Positions 1-8,161 of a stretch of DNA of 64,000 bases are shown one piece after another. The notes beneath the pieces were generated by a model. That model saw only the letters and a list, made by a program, of their open reading frames with translations, was not told where the DNA came from and did no database searches. The DNA comes from Cellulomonas sp. KH9 (lineage in GTDB: Bacteria > Actinomycetota > Actinomycetes > Actinomycetales > Cellulomonadaceae), in the NCBI RefSeq assembly GCF_900114185.1, contig NZ_FOSE01000001.1:1017749-1081748 (forward strand). Direction: 5' to 3'. A program made the translations under genes and the position numbers. Each line of letters starts with the position of its first letter. Positions within the stretch are counted from its first letter, which is position 1.

Positions 1-244
1 GCACCGCCGCGACCAGCCACAGCGGCGCGCCGACGAGCACCGCACGGCGCCACCCTGCCCGCCACGCGTGCCAGAAGTCGTGCCAGACGTGCTCGGAGGG
101 CGTGCCCGCGGGCAGGCGGGCCAGCACGCGGCCGCCGGCGTCGAGCGCGGGGAACAGTCCCAGGACGACACCCCCGGCCAGGGTGCCGACGACCACGAGG
201 GCCTGCACGGCCAGCAGGTGGGCGACCCACCGCAGGGCGGTCAT
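1..244 (-). CDS. DUF624 (YesL-like) membrane protein, partial
   Basis: The gene starts at an ATG at 244 and runs left off the window, so only about 81 N-terminal residues are visible. A hydrophobic segment covers roughly residues 8-33 and a second begins near residue 66. Between them lies a Trp/His-rich stretch (HVWHDFWHAWRAGWRRA). Placement as the last gene after a sugar ABC transporter and a glycoside hydrolase, together with this pattern, fits the DUF624/YesL family, whose members usually sit in sugar-uptake operons. Their molecular role is not established. It lies 52 bp after the GH43 gene in the same orientation and is probably in that operon. The family call is from pattern recognition only. 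Confidence 0.6.
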   Translation of the reverse strand, partial: MTALRWVAHLLAVQALVVVGTLAGGVVLGLFPALDAGGRVLARLPAGTPSEHVWHDFWHAWRAGWRRAVLVGAPLWLVAAV

Positions 245-296
245 CACCCCGCCGGTCCATCCCTGCGCGTCCACGTCCCCGATCCTCCCAGGCGCG

Positions 297-1649
297 TCAG
301 GCGGGCCGGGTCGCGGCGGTGACCCGCCCGTGGTCGTCCAGCAGCACGGCGACCTGCGCCGCCACGTCCCGCACGGAGTCCCACGCCGGCAGCACGACCG
401 CCTGCACGGGCGTGCCGTCGGCCCGGCGCGCGGCGAAGCGCCCGGAGCCGAGCGCGCGCACGTGCAGCAGGTCGAGGGTGCCCTCGTGCGTGCGCCGGAC
501 CGTCCGCGGGTCCGCGCCCACGTCGAGCACCTCCCAGGTGCCGGCGAGGACCGCGGGGTCGCTCGGCCACAGGGGCTCGTCGTCGACCTCGCGGGCCTGC
601 CCCGCCCAGGGCTGCGGGCTGACCAGCGGCCAGCCGTCGTGCGTCCACACCAGGCGTCGCACCTGCACCCGGTGGCGCGTGGGGTCGTCCTCGTCGCGCA
701 CGTGGTGCACGAGGAGCTGACGACCCGGTGCGCCGTCGCGGGCGGGCTCGGTGAGCACCGCACCGTGGCCCGGCGCCCGCAGGCCCGGGCCGCCGGCGAG
801 CCGGTGCCCGGCGAGCACCACGGTCCCCGCGTCGTGCGCCGGGTCGCGCAGGTCGCGGCCCGTGCGGTCGCGGTACGGCCCCGTGACCTCGTCGGCGACG
901 GCGGCGCGCACGTGGTACGTCGAGAACAGCGAGTCCCACGACGCGAGCATCGCCCACCCGCCGCCGGGGCGGGGCAGGACGTACGCGCCCTCGACCGCCC
1001 CCTCGACCTCGGGGGCCCGGCGCGCCAGCAGGACGCCCGGGCCGGGGCTCGGCACGCCGGGTGCCGGGGCGTCGAGCGCCAGGCCCGTGACCGGGTCGAG
1101 CTCGAGGGCGTGGATCCCGCCGAAGAACGACCCGTAGACCATCCAGTGCCGCTCGACGGCACCCGTGGTGTCCACCACGACGGCCGCGTCGATCGCGTTG
1201 GGCGGCCCGTCGCCGTGCGGGGAGCCGGTCGCGTCGGGCGGCACCGCCGCGCTCGTCACGACCAGCCCGCGGTCGTGCCACGGCCCACCCGGGTGATCGG
1301 CCTCGGCGAGGCCGATCGCCGAGCACCGGGAGCCGAACGACGACGCCGACCAGTACATGCGCCAGCGGTCGCCCACGCGCACGACCTCGGGTGCCCACAG
1401 GCCGGTCGCGCCCGTGAGGGCCGCCGCGGCGGCCGGCACGCCGGGCAGCGCCCAGCCGTGGAACGTCCACGTCACCAGGTCGTCCGAGCGGCGCACCTGC
1501 ACGCCGCCGCGGACCGGGCCGTCGGCGTGGGCGTCCGTCGAGAACAGCCAGTACGTGCCGTCGTCGTCGCGCACCGCGGTCGGGTCGTGGGCGTGCCCGG
1601 CCCCCCAGCCGGTGGTGTCGATGCTGCCGGCCGGGTCGAGGGTCGTCAC
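297..1649 (-). CDS. GH43 arabinanase / arabinosidase, cytoplasmic
   Basis: This 450-residue protein has the five-bladed propeller signature of GH43 arabinanases. The first catalytic Asp is in HDPT (D22), the pKa-modulating Asp is in NAIDAAV (D154), and the likely acid Glu is in VEGAYV (E220). Blade motifs such as LWAPEVV and YGSFFGGIH are present. There is no signal peptide, so it should act in the cytoplasm on imported arabino-oligosaccharides. Family knowledge suggests alpha-1,5-L-arabinan or oligosaccharide hydrolysis; substrate and endo/exo mode cannot be fixed from sequence. The GTG start lies 4 bp after the permease stop, implying translational coupling in the transporter operon. A second GH43 in the window (8158-9222) carries an export signal and is probably its extracellular counterpart. 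Confidence 0.88.
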   Translation of the reverse strand: MTTLDPAGSIDTTGWGAGHAHDPTAVRDDDGTYWLFSTDAHADGPVRGGVQVRRSDDLVTWTFHGWALPGVPAAAAALTGATGLWAPEVVRVGDRWRMYWSASSFGSRCSAIGLAEADHPGGPWHDRGLVVTSAAVPPDATGSPHGDGPPNAIDAAVVVDTTGAVERHWMVYGSFFGGIHALELDPVTGLALDAPAPGVPSPGPGVLLARRAPEVEGAVEGAYVLPRPGGGWAMLASWDSLFSTYHVRAAVADEVTGPYRDRTGRDLRDPAHDAGTVVLAGHRLAGGPGLRAPGHGAVLTEPARDGAPGRQLLVHHVRDEDDPTRHRVQVRRLVWTHDGWPLVSPQPWAGQAREVDDEPLWPSDPAVLAGTWEVLDVGADPRTVRRTHEGTLDLLHVRALGSGRFAARRADGTPVQAVVLPAWDSVRDVAAQVAVLLDDHGRVTAATRPA

Positions 1650-1653
1650 GGCG

Positions 1654-2559
1654 CTACGCCTTGGAGCCGGTGAGCGCGACGGACTCGATGATCTGCCGCT
1701 GGAAGATCAGGAACACCACGAGGATCGGCAGCAGCGCGACGAAGGACGCGGCCATGATCAGCGGGTAGTCGCGCTGCGTGGCGTACTCCACGTTGAGGTT
1801 GGCGATGACGACCTGGAGCGTCTGCTTGCCGGGGGAGTTCAGGTAGAGGATCGGCCCGAGGTAGTCGTTCCAGACCGTCATGAACCACAGGATGAACTGC
1901 GCCGCGATCGCGGGGCGGATCATCGGCACGATCATCCGCCCGAAGATCGTCAGGTAGGACGCGCCGTCGATCTTCGCGGCCTCGATGAGCGAGTCGGGGA
2001 CCGACTCCAGGTACTGCCGCAGGAAGAAGATCATGATGATGTTGCCGAACAGCAGCGGCACGATCAGGGGCAGCAGGGTGTCCACCCACTGCAGCCGCGA
2101 GAACATGACGAACTGCGGGATCATCAGGGTCGGGTAGGGGATCATCAGGCCCGACAGCAGGGCCAGGAAGATGACGTTCTTGCCCGGCAGGCGCATCTTC
2201 GACAGCGCGAACGCGGCGATCGAGGACGTCACCGAGCCGATCACGGTGACGGTGCCGGCGACGATGATCGAGTTCTTGAAGCCCGAGAGCACCGGGGCCT
2301 CGGTCCACATCCGTGCGAACGTCGCCCACTGCGGGGAGTCGGGCCACAGCACGGGCGGCAGCGCGAACACCTCGGGCTTGGTCTTCACGGCGGTGGTGAA
2401 CATCCACAGCAGCGGTGCGAGCATCGCCAGGGCGAACACCGAGAGCACGACGAGCAGCAGCGCGTTGACGGCGCGGCTCTCGCGGCGCGCACCGGTGCCG
2501 GACGGGCGCCGGCCGCGGGTGGCCAGGTCGCGCGGGGGCAGGGTGGGGATGGTGGTCAT
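1654..2559 (-). CDS. Carbohydrate ABC transporter permease, MalG type
   Basis: This 301-residue inner-membrane protein has about six predicted transmembrane segments, the first near residues 32-56. The cytoplasmic EAA loop (E193-A195, then KIDGAS) contacts the ATPase in this family. It resembles the MalG/LacG class of the CUT1 sugar importers. It follows the MalF-type permease by 10 bp and precedes the GH43 gene by 4 bp, so the three are one operon. A Ser/Arg-rich cytoplasmic N-terminus of about 30 residues precedes the first helix. No ATP-binding subunit is encoded nearby; such importers often borrow a shared MsiK/MsmK-type ATPase. The cargo is inferred from the neighbours to be arabino-oligosaccharides. 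Confidence 0.93.
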   Translation of the reverse strand: MTTIPTLPPRDLATRGRRPSGTGARRESRAVNALLLVVLSVFALAMLAPLLWMFTTAVKTKPEVFALPPVLWPDSPQWATFARMWTEAPVLSGFKNSIIVAGTVTVIGSVTSSIAAFALSKMRLPGKNVIFLALLSGLMIPYPTLMIPQFVMFSRLQWVDTLLPLIVPLLFGNIIMIFFLRQYLESVPDSLIEAAKIDGASYLTIFGRMIVPMIRPAIAAQFILWFMTVWNDYLGPILYLNSPGKQTLQVVIANLNVEYATQRDYPLIMAASFVALLPILVVFLIFQRQIIESVALTGSKA

Positions 2560-2569
2560 GGCGGGCCCC

Positions 2570-3541
2570 TCAGTCGATGCTGAAGCTGTTGCGCCGGTTG
2601 AGGCGGAACTGGATCAGGGTGATGACGAGGATGAGGACGCCGAGGACCATGGCCATGGCCGTCGCGTACCCCATCTGCTGGTAGCGGAAGGCCTGGCGCC
2701 AGATGTACCAGACCACGGAGGCGGAGCTGAACTCGGGCCCGCCGTTCGGCGTCATGATGTTGATCTCGGTGAACAGCTGCGCGCCGCCGATGATGTTCGT
2801 GACGACCAGGAAGAACGTCACCGGTCGCACCATGGGCATCGTGATGTGGAAGAGCCGCTGCCACCATCCGGCGCCGTCGAGCGCGGCCGCCTCGTGCAGG
2901 GACGCGGGCACCGACTGGATGGCCGCCAGGTACAGGAGCATCGAGTAGCCCAGGCCCTTCCAGACCATCATGAGGATGATCGCGGGCTTGACGGTGCCGG
3001 TGTCCTGCAGCCAGTTGGGCCCGTCGATCCCGACGACGGCGAGCACCTGGTTGACCAGGCCGAAGTCGCCGTTGTACGCGAACTGCCAGACGATCGCGAT
3101 GGCGGCCAGCGAGGAGATCACCGGCACGTAGTAGATGGTGCGGAACGCGGTCCGCCCGGGGATGCGCCGGTCCAGGGCGATCGCGAGCAGCAGCGCCAGG
3201 GCCAGGCCGATCGGGATCCCGATCATGTAGAAGAACGTGTTGAACAGCGACTGGTGGAAGTACTCGTCGCCGAGCAGCCGTCGGTAGTTGTCCAGGCCGG
3301 TGAACCGCATCGGTCCCAGCCCGTTCCAGCTCGTCAGCGACGCGTAGGCGGCGAACGCCACGGGGTAGAGCGTGAACAGCAGGAACCCGAGCACGGGTGG
3401 TGCGACGAACAGCATCGCCCAGCGGTGCTCGCTGCGGTGCAGCTGCCGGCGCTGGCGGGCGGTGCGCAGCGACGCACCGGCGTCCGTCCCCTGCGCGCCG
3501 GGCACTGCCGGCGGGGCCTCGGGGGCCGCGGATCGCGACAT
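2570..3541 (-). CDS. Carbohydrate ABC transporter permease, MalF type
   Basis: This 323-residue membrane protein has a charged cytoplasmic N-terminus, a first helix near residues 42-66 and further hydrophobic segments typical of CUT1 permeases. The EAA loop is at residues 217-219, followed by LDGAGWWQRL. With the MalG-type partner it would form the heterodimeric channel of a sugar importer. The ATG at 3541 is preceded by AGAGGAACCC, a usable ribosome-binding site. Upstream, between this gene and the binding-protein gene, lies a 13-bp-stem hairpin (3565-3598) that may lower permease expression relative to the binding protein. The substrate is inferred from the flanking arabinan-degrading enzymes. 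Confidence 0.93.
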   Translation of the reverse strand: MSRSAAPEAPPAVPGAQGTDAGASLRTARQRRQLHRSEHRWAMLFVAPPVLGFLLFTLYPVAFAAYASLTSWNGLGPMRFTGLDNYRRLLGDEYFHQSLFNTFFYMIGIPIGLALALLLAIALDRRIPGRTAFRTIYYVPVISSLAAIAIVWQFAYNGDFGLVNQVLAVVGIDGPNWLQDTGTVKPAIILMMVWKGLGYSMLLYLAAIQSVPASLHEAAALDGAGWWQRLFHITMPMVRPVTFFLVVTNIIGGAQLFTEINIMTPNGGPEFSSASVVWYIWRQAFRYQQMGYATAMAMVLGVLILVITLIQFRLNRRNSFSID

Positions 3542-3564
3542 CAGGGTTCCTCTCGTGCGAAGGC

Positions 3565-3598
3565 GGGCCCGGCCGCCGGGTGGTCGGCGGCCGGGCCC
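3565..3598 (-). terminator. Intercistronic hairpin between binding-protein and permease genes
   Basis: A perfect 13-bp G/C stem (GGGCCCGGCCGCC at 3565-3577 pairing with 3586-3598) closes an 8-base loop. There is no T-tract. In sugar ABC operons such hairpins often protect the 3' end of the binding-protein message or attenuate read-through. Either function is inference here. Confidence 0.55.
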
Positions 3599-3604
3599 CG
3601 GGGG

Positions 3605-4942
3605 TCAGCCTGCGAACGCCTGCTCGGCGTTGACGTTGGACTCGTCGAGCAGCGCCTGCATGCGCGGCTGCACCTCGGCGAGGTAGTCCGCCGCGGTCCG
3701 CTCGCCGTCGAGGACCGGCTGGATGTTGGTCCACAGCTCGTCGTACCAGGCCGCGCCGTACGTGTAGGCGGCCGGCATGGCGCGGCCGTAGTCCTGCACG
3801 ATGTCGAGGAACTCCTTGCGGTTGGCGGGCTGCGCGTCGGGCTCGGCCGCCCACTCCTCGGCCATGTCGATCAGGTTGGGCACCTGGATGTTCGCGTCGA
3901 CGAGCGTCTGCTGCGCCGTCGGGTCGGCGGACAGGTAGGTGACCAGCTGCACGGCCTCGTCGGGCATGTTCGTGGTGCCGGAGACGCCGATGCCGAGCGA
4001 GCCGACCCAGGTGCCGGAGCCGCCGTCACCGAGGGTGGGCCAGGGGATCAGGTCGTACTCGAACTCCAGGTCGTTGTAGACGCTGACGTCCCACGGGCCG
4101 ACGGGGAAGAAGCCGAGCTCGCCGGCCATCCAGCGCTGGTACGTGTCGAGCGTCGCGGCGTCGGCCGCGGACGGGGTGACGCCGTCGACGGTGGTGAGGT
4201 CGGCGAACTCCTGGAGCGCCTCGGCGAACTCCGGGGTGTCGACGGTGACCTCGGTGCGGTCCTCGTTGACGAAGTCGCCGCCGTTGCTCCACACCAGCGA
4301 CTGCAGGTTCCACTGGACGTTCGGGCCGGTGCCCCACTGGTCGACCGTGCCGTCGCCGTCGGTGTCCGTCGTCAGCTGCTGGCAGATGGCGACGTACTCC
4401 TCCCACGTGAGGGGGACGTCGGGGTCGGGCAGCGGGATGCCCGCGGCCTCGAACATCGTCTTGTTGTAGCCGAACGCGAACGGGCCGACGTCCTTGGGCA
4501 GGCCGTACAGGCGCCCCTCGGGCGTGCCCTGCAGCGCGCCGTCGAACCGGTAGGAGTCGACGCCGTAGTCCCAGATGTTGTCGAGGTCGACGCCGAGCTC
4601 GCCGACCTGGTCGGTGATGTCCATGAGGACCCCCGAGGCCACGTACGACTGCAGGTTCGCCTGCTCGATGTAGAACACGTCCGGCACCTTGTTGCCCGCG
4701 ACGGCGGCCTGCAGCTTGGTCGCGTACTGATCGGCGTCGGTGACGATGACGTCCACCGTCACGCCCGTGTCCTCGGTGAACTTGTCGATGGCGGCCTGGT
4801 AGGCCGCCTTCTCGTCGGGTCCGCCGCGGAACATGAACGTCAGCGACCCGTCGTCGCCGCTGCCCCCGCTGCACGCGGTGAGCGACATGGTCCCCACGAG
4901 CGCCACGCACGTCATGCCGACGGCCAGCCTGCTCTTCCTCAT
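3605..4942 (-). CDS. Sugar-binding lipoprotein of ABC importer
   Basis: This 445-residue family 1 extracellular solute-binding protein starts with a lipoprotein signal peptide (MRKSR, hydrophobic core, lipobox LTAC with Cys24) and a Gly/Ser linker. It should be anchored outside the membrane and deliver sugars to the two permeases downstream. The body carries typical CUT1 binding-protein features, including DVFYIEQANLQSYV and a Trp/Tyr-rich C-terminal half able to stack on sugars. GGGAGG lies 9-14 bases before the ATG. It is the first gene of the leftward operon and faces the LacI-type operators at 5072-5106. Arabino-oligosaccharides are the inferred ligand. Confidence 0.92.
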   Translation of the reverse strand: MRKSRLAVGMTCVALVGTMSLTACSGGSGDDGSLTFMFRGGPDEKAAYQAAIDKFTEDTGVTVDVIVTDADQYATKLQAAVAGNKVPDVFYIEQANLQSYVASGVLMDITDQVGELGVDLDNIWDYGVDSYRFDGALQGTPEGRLYGLPKDVGPFAFGYNKTMFEAAGIPLPDPDVPLTWEEYVAICQQLTTDTDGDGTVDQWGTGPNVQWNLQSLVWSNGGDFVNEDRTEVTVDTPEFAEALQEFADLTTVDGVTPSAADAATLDTYQRWMAGELGFFPVGPWDVSVYNDLEFEYDLIPWPTLGDGGSGTWVGSLGIGVSGTTNMPDEAVQLVTYLSADPTAQQTLVDANIQVPNLIDMAEEWAAEPDAQPANRKEFLDIVQDYGRAMPAAYTYGAAWYDELWTNIQPVLDGERTAADYLAEVQPRMQALLDESNVNAEQAFAG

Positions 4943-5071
4943 CTGCCTGCCTCCCTGTCATGGGTCGGTCAGGTCACGGCGGTGGGGGCGGGGAGGCTGC
5001 GTCCTGCGTGCCGTCCGTCCGCCCCTGCTGGTCGTCGTTGACCTCTCCGACGTCCGTCTGAAACGTCGCGT

Positions 5072-5106
5072 TACAACGTTGAACTACAACGTTGCACAAC
5101 GTGCCA
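5072..5106. promoter_or_regulatory. Cluster of LacI-type operator repeats
   Basis: Two direct copies of a CG-centred near-palindrome, TACAACGTTGAA (5072-5083) and TACAACGTTGCA (5085-5096), lie 13 bp apart. A further degenerate copy (GCACAACGTGCC, 5095-5106) overlaps the second. A central CpG flanked by TACAA/TTGNA arms is the usual layout for LacI-family sites. They lie about 130 bp upstream of the binding-protein start codon and overlap a possible leftward promoter (TTGTAG at 5084-5089, GACGTT at 5062-5067, complement strand, 16-bp spacing). Confidence 0.7.
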
Positions 5107-5226
5107 CGCGATCCGCCGCCGGTCAAGCCACGATCGCGTAACGACGCCCGGGCGACGCCGCGGCCGGCGCGGAGGGCGTGCGGGGCGGGGCGACGGTCGG
5201 CGCGCGCGCGAGGTCGCCACCGCGCG

Positions 5227-5274
5227 TTGACGCCCTCGTCGGCGTCGGGCAGGGTGGGGGCCTACAACGATGTA
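5227..5274 (+). promoter_or_regulatory. Promoter and LacI-type operator of the GH27 operon
   Basis: TTGACG (5227-5232) and CAGGGT (5250-5255) are 17 bp apart and fit a housekeeping promoter. The predicted start point near 5262 abuts TACAACGATGTA (5263-5274), whose flanking bases extend the arms to CTACA/TGTAG. This is the best-symmetric member of the operator family repeated at 5072-5106. A repressor bound here would block initiation of the rightward glycosidase genes. It ends 23 bp before the GH27 start codon. Confidence 0.65.
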
Positions 5275-5297
5275 GAGCCGATCGGAGGAGCCTGACG

Positions 5298-6647
5298 ATG
5301 ACGTGGGCGCGCACGCCCCCCATGGGGTGGAACAGCTGGGACTGCTACGGCACGACCGTGACCGAGGCCGAGGTGCTCGCCAACGCGCGCTTCATGGCCG
5401 AGCACCTGGCGCCGTCCGGGTGGGACACGGTCGTCGTCGACATCGACTGGTCCGACCCCGACGCCCGCCCGCACGGCTACGTCGAGGACGCGCGGCTCGT
5501 GCTCGACGCGCACGGCTACCCCCAGCCGGCACCCGGCCGGTTCCCGTCCGCCGCCGACGGCACGGGGTTCACGGCGCTCGCCGCGCAGGTGCACGCCCTG
5601 GGCCTGCGGTTCGGCGTGCACGTGCTGCGCGGGGTGCCGCGGCGCGCGGTGGCCGCGGCGCTGCCGGTCCCCGGTGACGGCGGCTGGACCACCGCCGACG
5701 TCGCCGACCCCACGTCCACGTGCCCGTGGAACGGGCACATGGTCGGCCTGGACCACACCCACCCGGGCGCCCAGGACTGGCTGGACGGGCTCGTCGCGCA
5801 GCTCGCCTCCTGGGGCGTCGACCTCGTCAAGGTCGACGACATGCTGGCCCCGTTCCACGCCGACGCCGTCGCGGCGTGGGGCACCGCCATCGCCCGGTCC
5901 GGCCGGGACATCGTGCTGTCCCTGTCGCCCGGCACGCGCCTGTCCACCGAGCACCTGCCGGTGCTGCGCGAGCACGCGCAGATGTGGCGCGTCTGCGACG
6001 ACCTCTGGGACCGCTGGGAGGACGTGCACGCCAACTTCGCGCGGCTCGCGCGGTGGGCGCCGCACCAGCGGCCCGGGGGCTGGGCCGACGCGGACATGCT
6101 GCCGCTCGGGCGCATCGGCATCCGCGCCGAGCGGGGCGAGGACCGCAGCAGCCGGCTCACGCCCGACGAGCAGCGCACCCTGCTCACGCTGTGGGTCATG
6201 GCACGCTCGCCGCTGATGATGGGCGGAGACCTGCCGACCTCGGACCCCGCGACCATCGCCCTGCTCACGACACCGGCCGTGGGACACGTGCTGCGCACGG
6301 GCACGGACGGGCGCGAGCTGCTGCGCGAGCCCGCCGGGGACGAGCACGACAGCGGCGAGGTGGTCGTGTGGGCCGCGCGTGCCGGCGACGGCAGCGGGTC
6401 GGTCTACGTCGCGGTGTTCTGGACCGGTGCCCACCCGCGCACCGAGCGGCTGCCGCTGACCGCGGTGCTCGGTGACGCCGACGCCGGCCGCGGGCCGTGG
6501 GCGGTGCGCGACCTGTGGTCCGGCGCCGACCTGCCCGACCCCGTGGTCACCACGCCCGAGCCCCTCGGCGTGATCGACCTCGACGTCCCGCCGCACGGCG
6601 TGCGGTGGGTGGAGCTGCACCACCCGCACCACCGACAGGAGCCCTGA
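5298..6647 (+). CDS. GH27 glycosidase, probable beta-L-arabinopyranosidase
   Basis: This 449-residue enzyme opens with PPMGWNSWDCYG, the GH27 hallmark. By alignment with family motifs the nucleophile is D180 in LVKVDDM and the acid/base is D235 in CDDLWDRW. SPLMMGGDL is also conserved. There is no signal peptide, so it acts in the cytoplasm. Where alpha-galactosidases usually carry a DDCW-like motif that holds the galactose C4/C6 hydroxyls, this protein has VDIDW, with Ile49 at the second Asp. Loss of that Asp is known in GH27 enzymes of arabinan clusters that cleave beta-L-arabinopyranosides. GGAGGAG sits 8-14 bases before the ATG at 5298. A longer in-frame GTG-type start would place the operator inside the gene, so this ATG is preferred. 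Alpha-galactosidase remains possible. Confidence 0.85.
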   Translation: MTWARTPPMGWNSWDCYGTTVTEAEVLANARFMAEHLAPSGWDTVVVDIDWSDPDARPHGYVEDARLVLDAHGYPQPAPGRFPSAADGTGFTALAAQVHALGLRFGVHVLRGVPRRAVAAALPVPGDGGWTTADVADPTSTCPWNGHMVGLDHTHPGAQDWLDGLVAQLASWGVDLVKVDDMLAPFHADAVAAWGTAIARSGRDIVLSLSPGTRLSTEHLPVLREHAQMWRVCDDLWDRWEDVHANFARLARWAPHQRPGGWADADMLPLGRIGIRAERGEDRSSRLTPDEQRTLLTLWVMARSPLMMGGDLPTSDPATIALLTTPAVGHVLRTGTDGRELLREPAGDEHDSGEVVVWAARAGDGSGSVYVAVFWTGAHPRTERLPLTAVLGDADAGRGPWAVRDLWSGADLPDPVVTTPEPLGVIDLDVPPHGVRWVELHHPHHRQEP

Positions 6648-8161
6648 TGATCCCCGTCCGCCTCACCCTCGATCCGGCGTTCCGCGTCGCGCCCGTCCGC
6701 CGCCGCACGTTCGGCTCGTTCGTCGAGCACCTCGGGCGCTGCGTCTACACCGGCATCCACGACCCGGAGCACCCCACGGCCGACCAGGACGGGTTCCGCA
6801 AGGACGTCCTCGAGCTCACCCGCGAGCTGGGGGTGTCCACGGTGCGCTACCCGGGCGGCAACTTCGTGTCCGGGTACCGGTGGGAGGACGGCGTCGGTCC
6901 CGTCGAGCAGCGGCCGCGCCGCCTCGACCTCGCGTGGCACTCCACCGAGCCCAACACGGTCGGTGTCGACGAGTTCATGCGTTGGGCCGAGCGTGCGCAG
7001 GTCGAGCCGATGATGGCGGTCAACCTCGGCACCCGCGGCGTGCAGGAGGCGGTGGACCTGCTGGAGTACTGCAACGTGCCGGGCGGCACCGCGTTGTCCG
7101 ACCTGCGGCGGGCCAACGGTGCGCCCGACCCGTACCGCGTGCGGATGTGGTGCCTCGGCAACGAGATGGACGGGCCGTGGCAGACCGGGCACAAGACCGC
7201 GTACGAGTACGGCCGCCTGGCTGCCGAGACCGGGCGTGCCATGCGCATGGTCGACCCGGGCATCGAGCTGGTGGCCTGCGGCTCGTCCAGCTCGGTGATG
7301 GAGACGTTCGGCGAGTGGGAGCGCATCGTGCTCACCGAGGCGTACGACCAGGTCGACTACATCTCCGCGCACGCCTACTACTGGGAGGAGGAGGGCGACC
7401 TCGGCTCGTTCCTCGCCTCCGCGGTCGACATGGACCACTTCGTGGAGTCGGTGACCGCGACGGCCGACGCCGTGCGTGCCGCCCAGCGCAGGAGCAAGCG
7501 GATCCACGTCTCGTTCGACGAGTGGAACGTCTGGTACCAGAAGCGTGCCGAGTCCCGCCCGCCGCGCGGTGACGACTGGCCGGTGGCGCCCGTGCTGCTG
7601 GAGGACCGGTACAACGTGGCCGACGCGGTCGTCGTGGGCAACCTGCTGATCAGCCTGCTGCGGCACTCCGACCGGGTGCACGCCGCGTCGCTCGCCCAGC
7701 TGGTCAACGTCATCGCGCCGATCATGACCGAGCCCGGAGGGCGGGTCTGGAAGCAGACGATCTTCCACCCGTTCGCCGCCGCCGCCCGGTGGGCCCGCGG
7801 CGACGTGCTGCAGGTGGCCGTCGAGTCCCCGACGTACGAGACGGCCCGCTACGGCGACGCCGCGCTCGTCGACGCCGTCGCGACGCGGGACGAGGAGACC
7901 GGCGACGTCGCCGTGTTCGTGGTCAACCGCTCCACCGGGGCGCCGGCCGCGCTCGACGTGGACCTGCGCGCCCTGCCGGGGCTGCGTCTGGTCGAGGCGT
8001 CGACGCTGGCCAACCCCGACCACACCTGGTCGGCCACGGCCGACGACGACACGTCGGTCGCCCCGCGGGCCAACGCGACGGCCCGGGTCGCGGACGGTCG
8101 GCTGAGCGCCGAGCTGCCGCCCGTGTCGTGGACGGTGCTGCGCCTGGGACCCGTCGCGTGA
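6647..8161 (+). CDS. abfA: GH51 alpha-L-arabinofuranosidase
   Basis: This 504-residue protein matches GH51 in length and motifs. The acid/base is E173 in WCLGNEMDG and the nucleophile is E292 in SFDEWNVWY. RYPGGNFVSGYRWEDG and the C-terminal beta-sandwich are also present. It removes terminal alpha-L-arabinofuranosyl units from arabino-oligosaccharides by the retaining mechanism. No signal peptide is visible, so it is cytoplasmic like most bacterial GH51 enzymes. The start ATG overlaps the GH27 stop (ATGA), and its own stop overlaps the next start. The three glycosidases are therefore translationally coupled. A half-match to the local operator (TACAACGTGG, 7612) lies inside the gene and is probably chance. 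Confidence 0.94.
   Translation: MIPVRLTLDPAFRVAPVRRRTFGSFVEHLGRCVYTGIHDPEHPTADQDGFRKDVLELTRELGVSTVRYPGGNFVSGYRWEDGVGPVEQRPRRLDLAWHSTEPNTVGVDEFMRWAERAQVEPMMAVNLGTRGVQEAVDLLEYCNVPGGTALSDLRRANGAPDPYRVRMWCLGNEMDGPWQTGHKTAYEYGRLAAETGRAMRMVDPGIELVACGSSSSVMETFGEWERIVLTEAYDQVDYISAHAYYWEEEGDLGSFLASAVDMDHFVESVTATADAVRAAQRRSKRIHVSFDEWNVWYQKRAESRPPRGDDWPVAPVLLEDRYNVADAVVVGNLLISLLRHSDRVHAASLAQLVNVIAPIMTEPGGRVWKQTIFHPFAAAARWARGDVLQVAVESPTYETARYGDAALVDAVATRDEETGDVAVFVVNRSTGAPAALDVDLRALPGLRLVEASTLANPDHTWSATADDDTSVAPRANATARVADGRLSAELPPVSWTVLRLGPVA

Noticed and set aside
2171..5041. Long rightward open frame (about 956 codons) across the permease and binding-protein genes
   Set aside because: It is antisense to three genes with clear motifs, has no recognisable domain and an Arg/Gly/His-rich composition typical of a shadow frame in very G+C-rich DNA.
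7612..7621. TACAACGTGG inside the GH51 gene as an additional LacI-type operator
   Set aside because: Only one arm matches, and the bases encode a conserved-looking protein segment. It is most likely chance.
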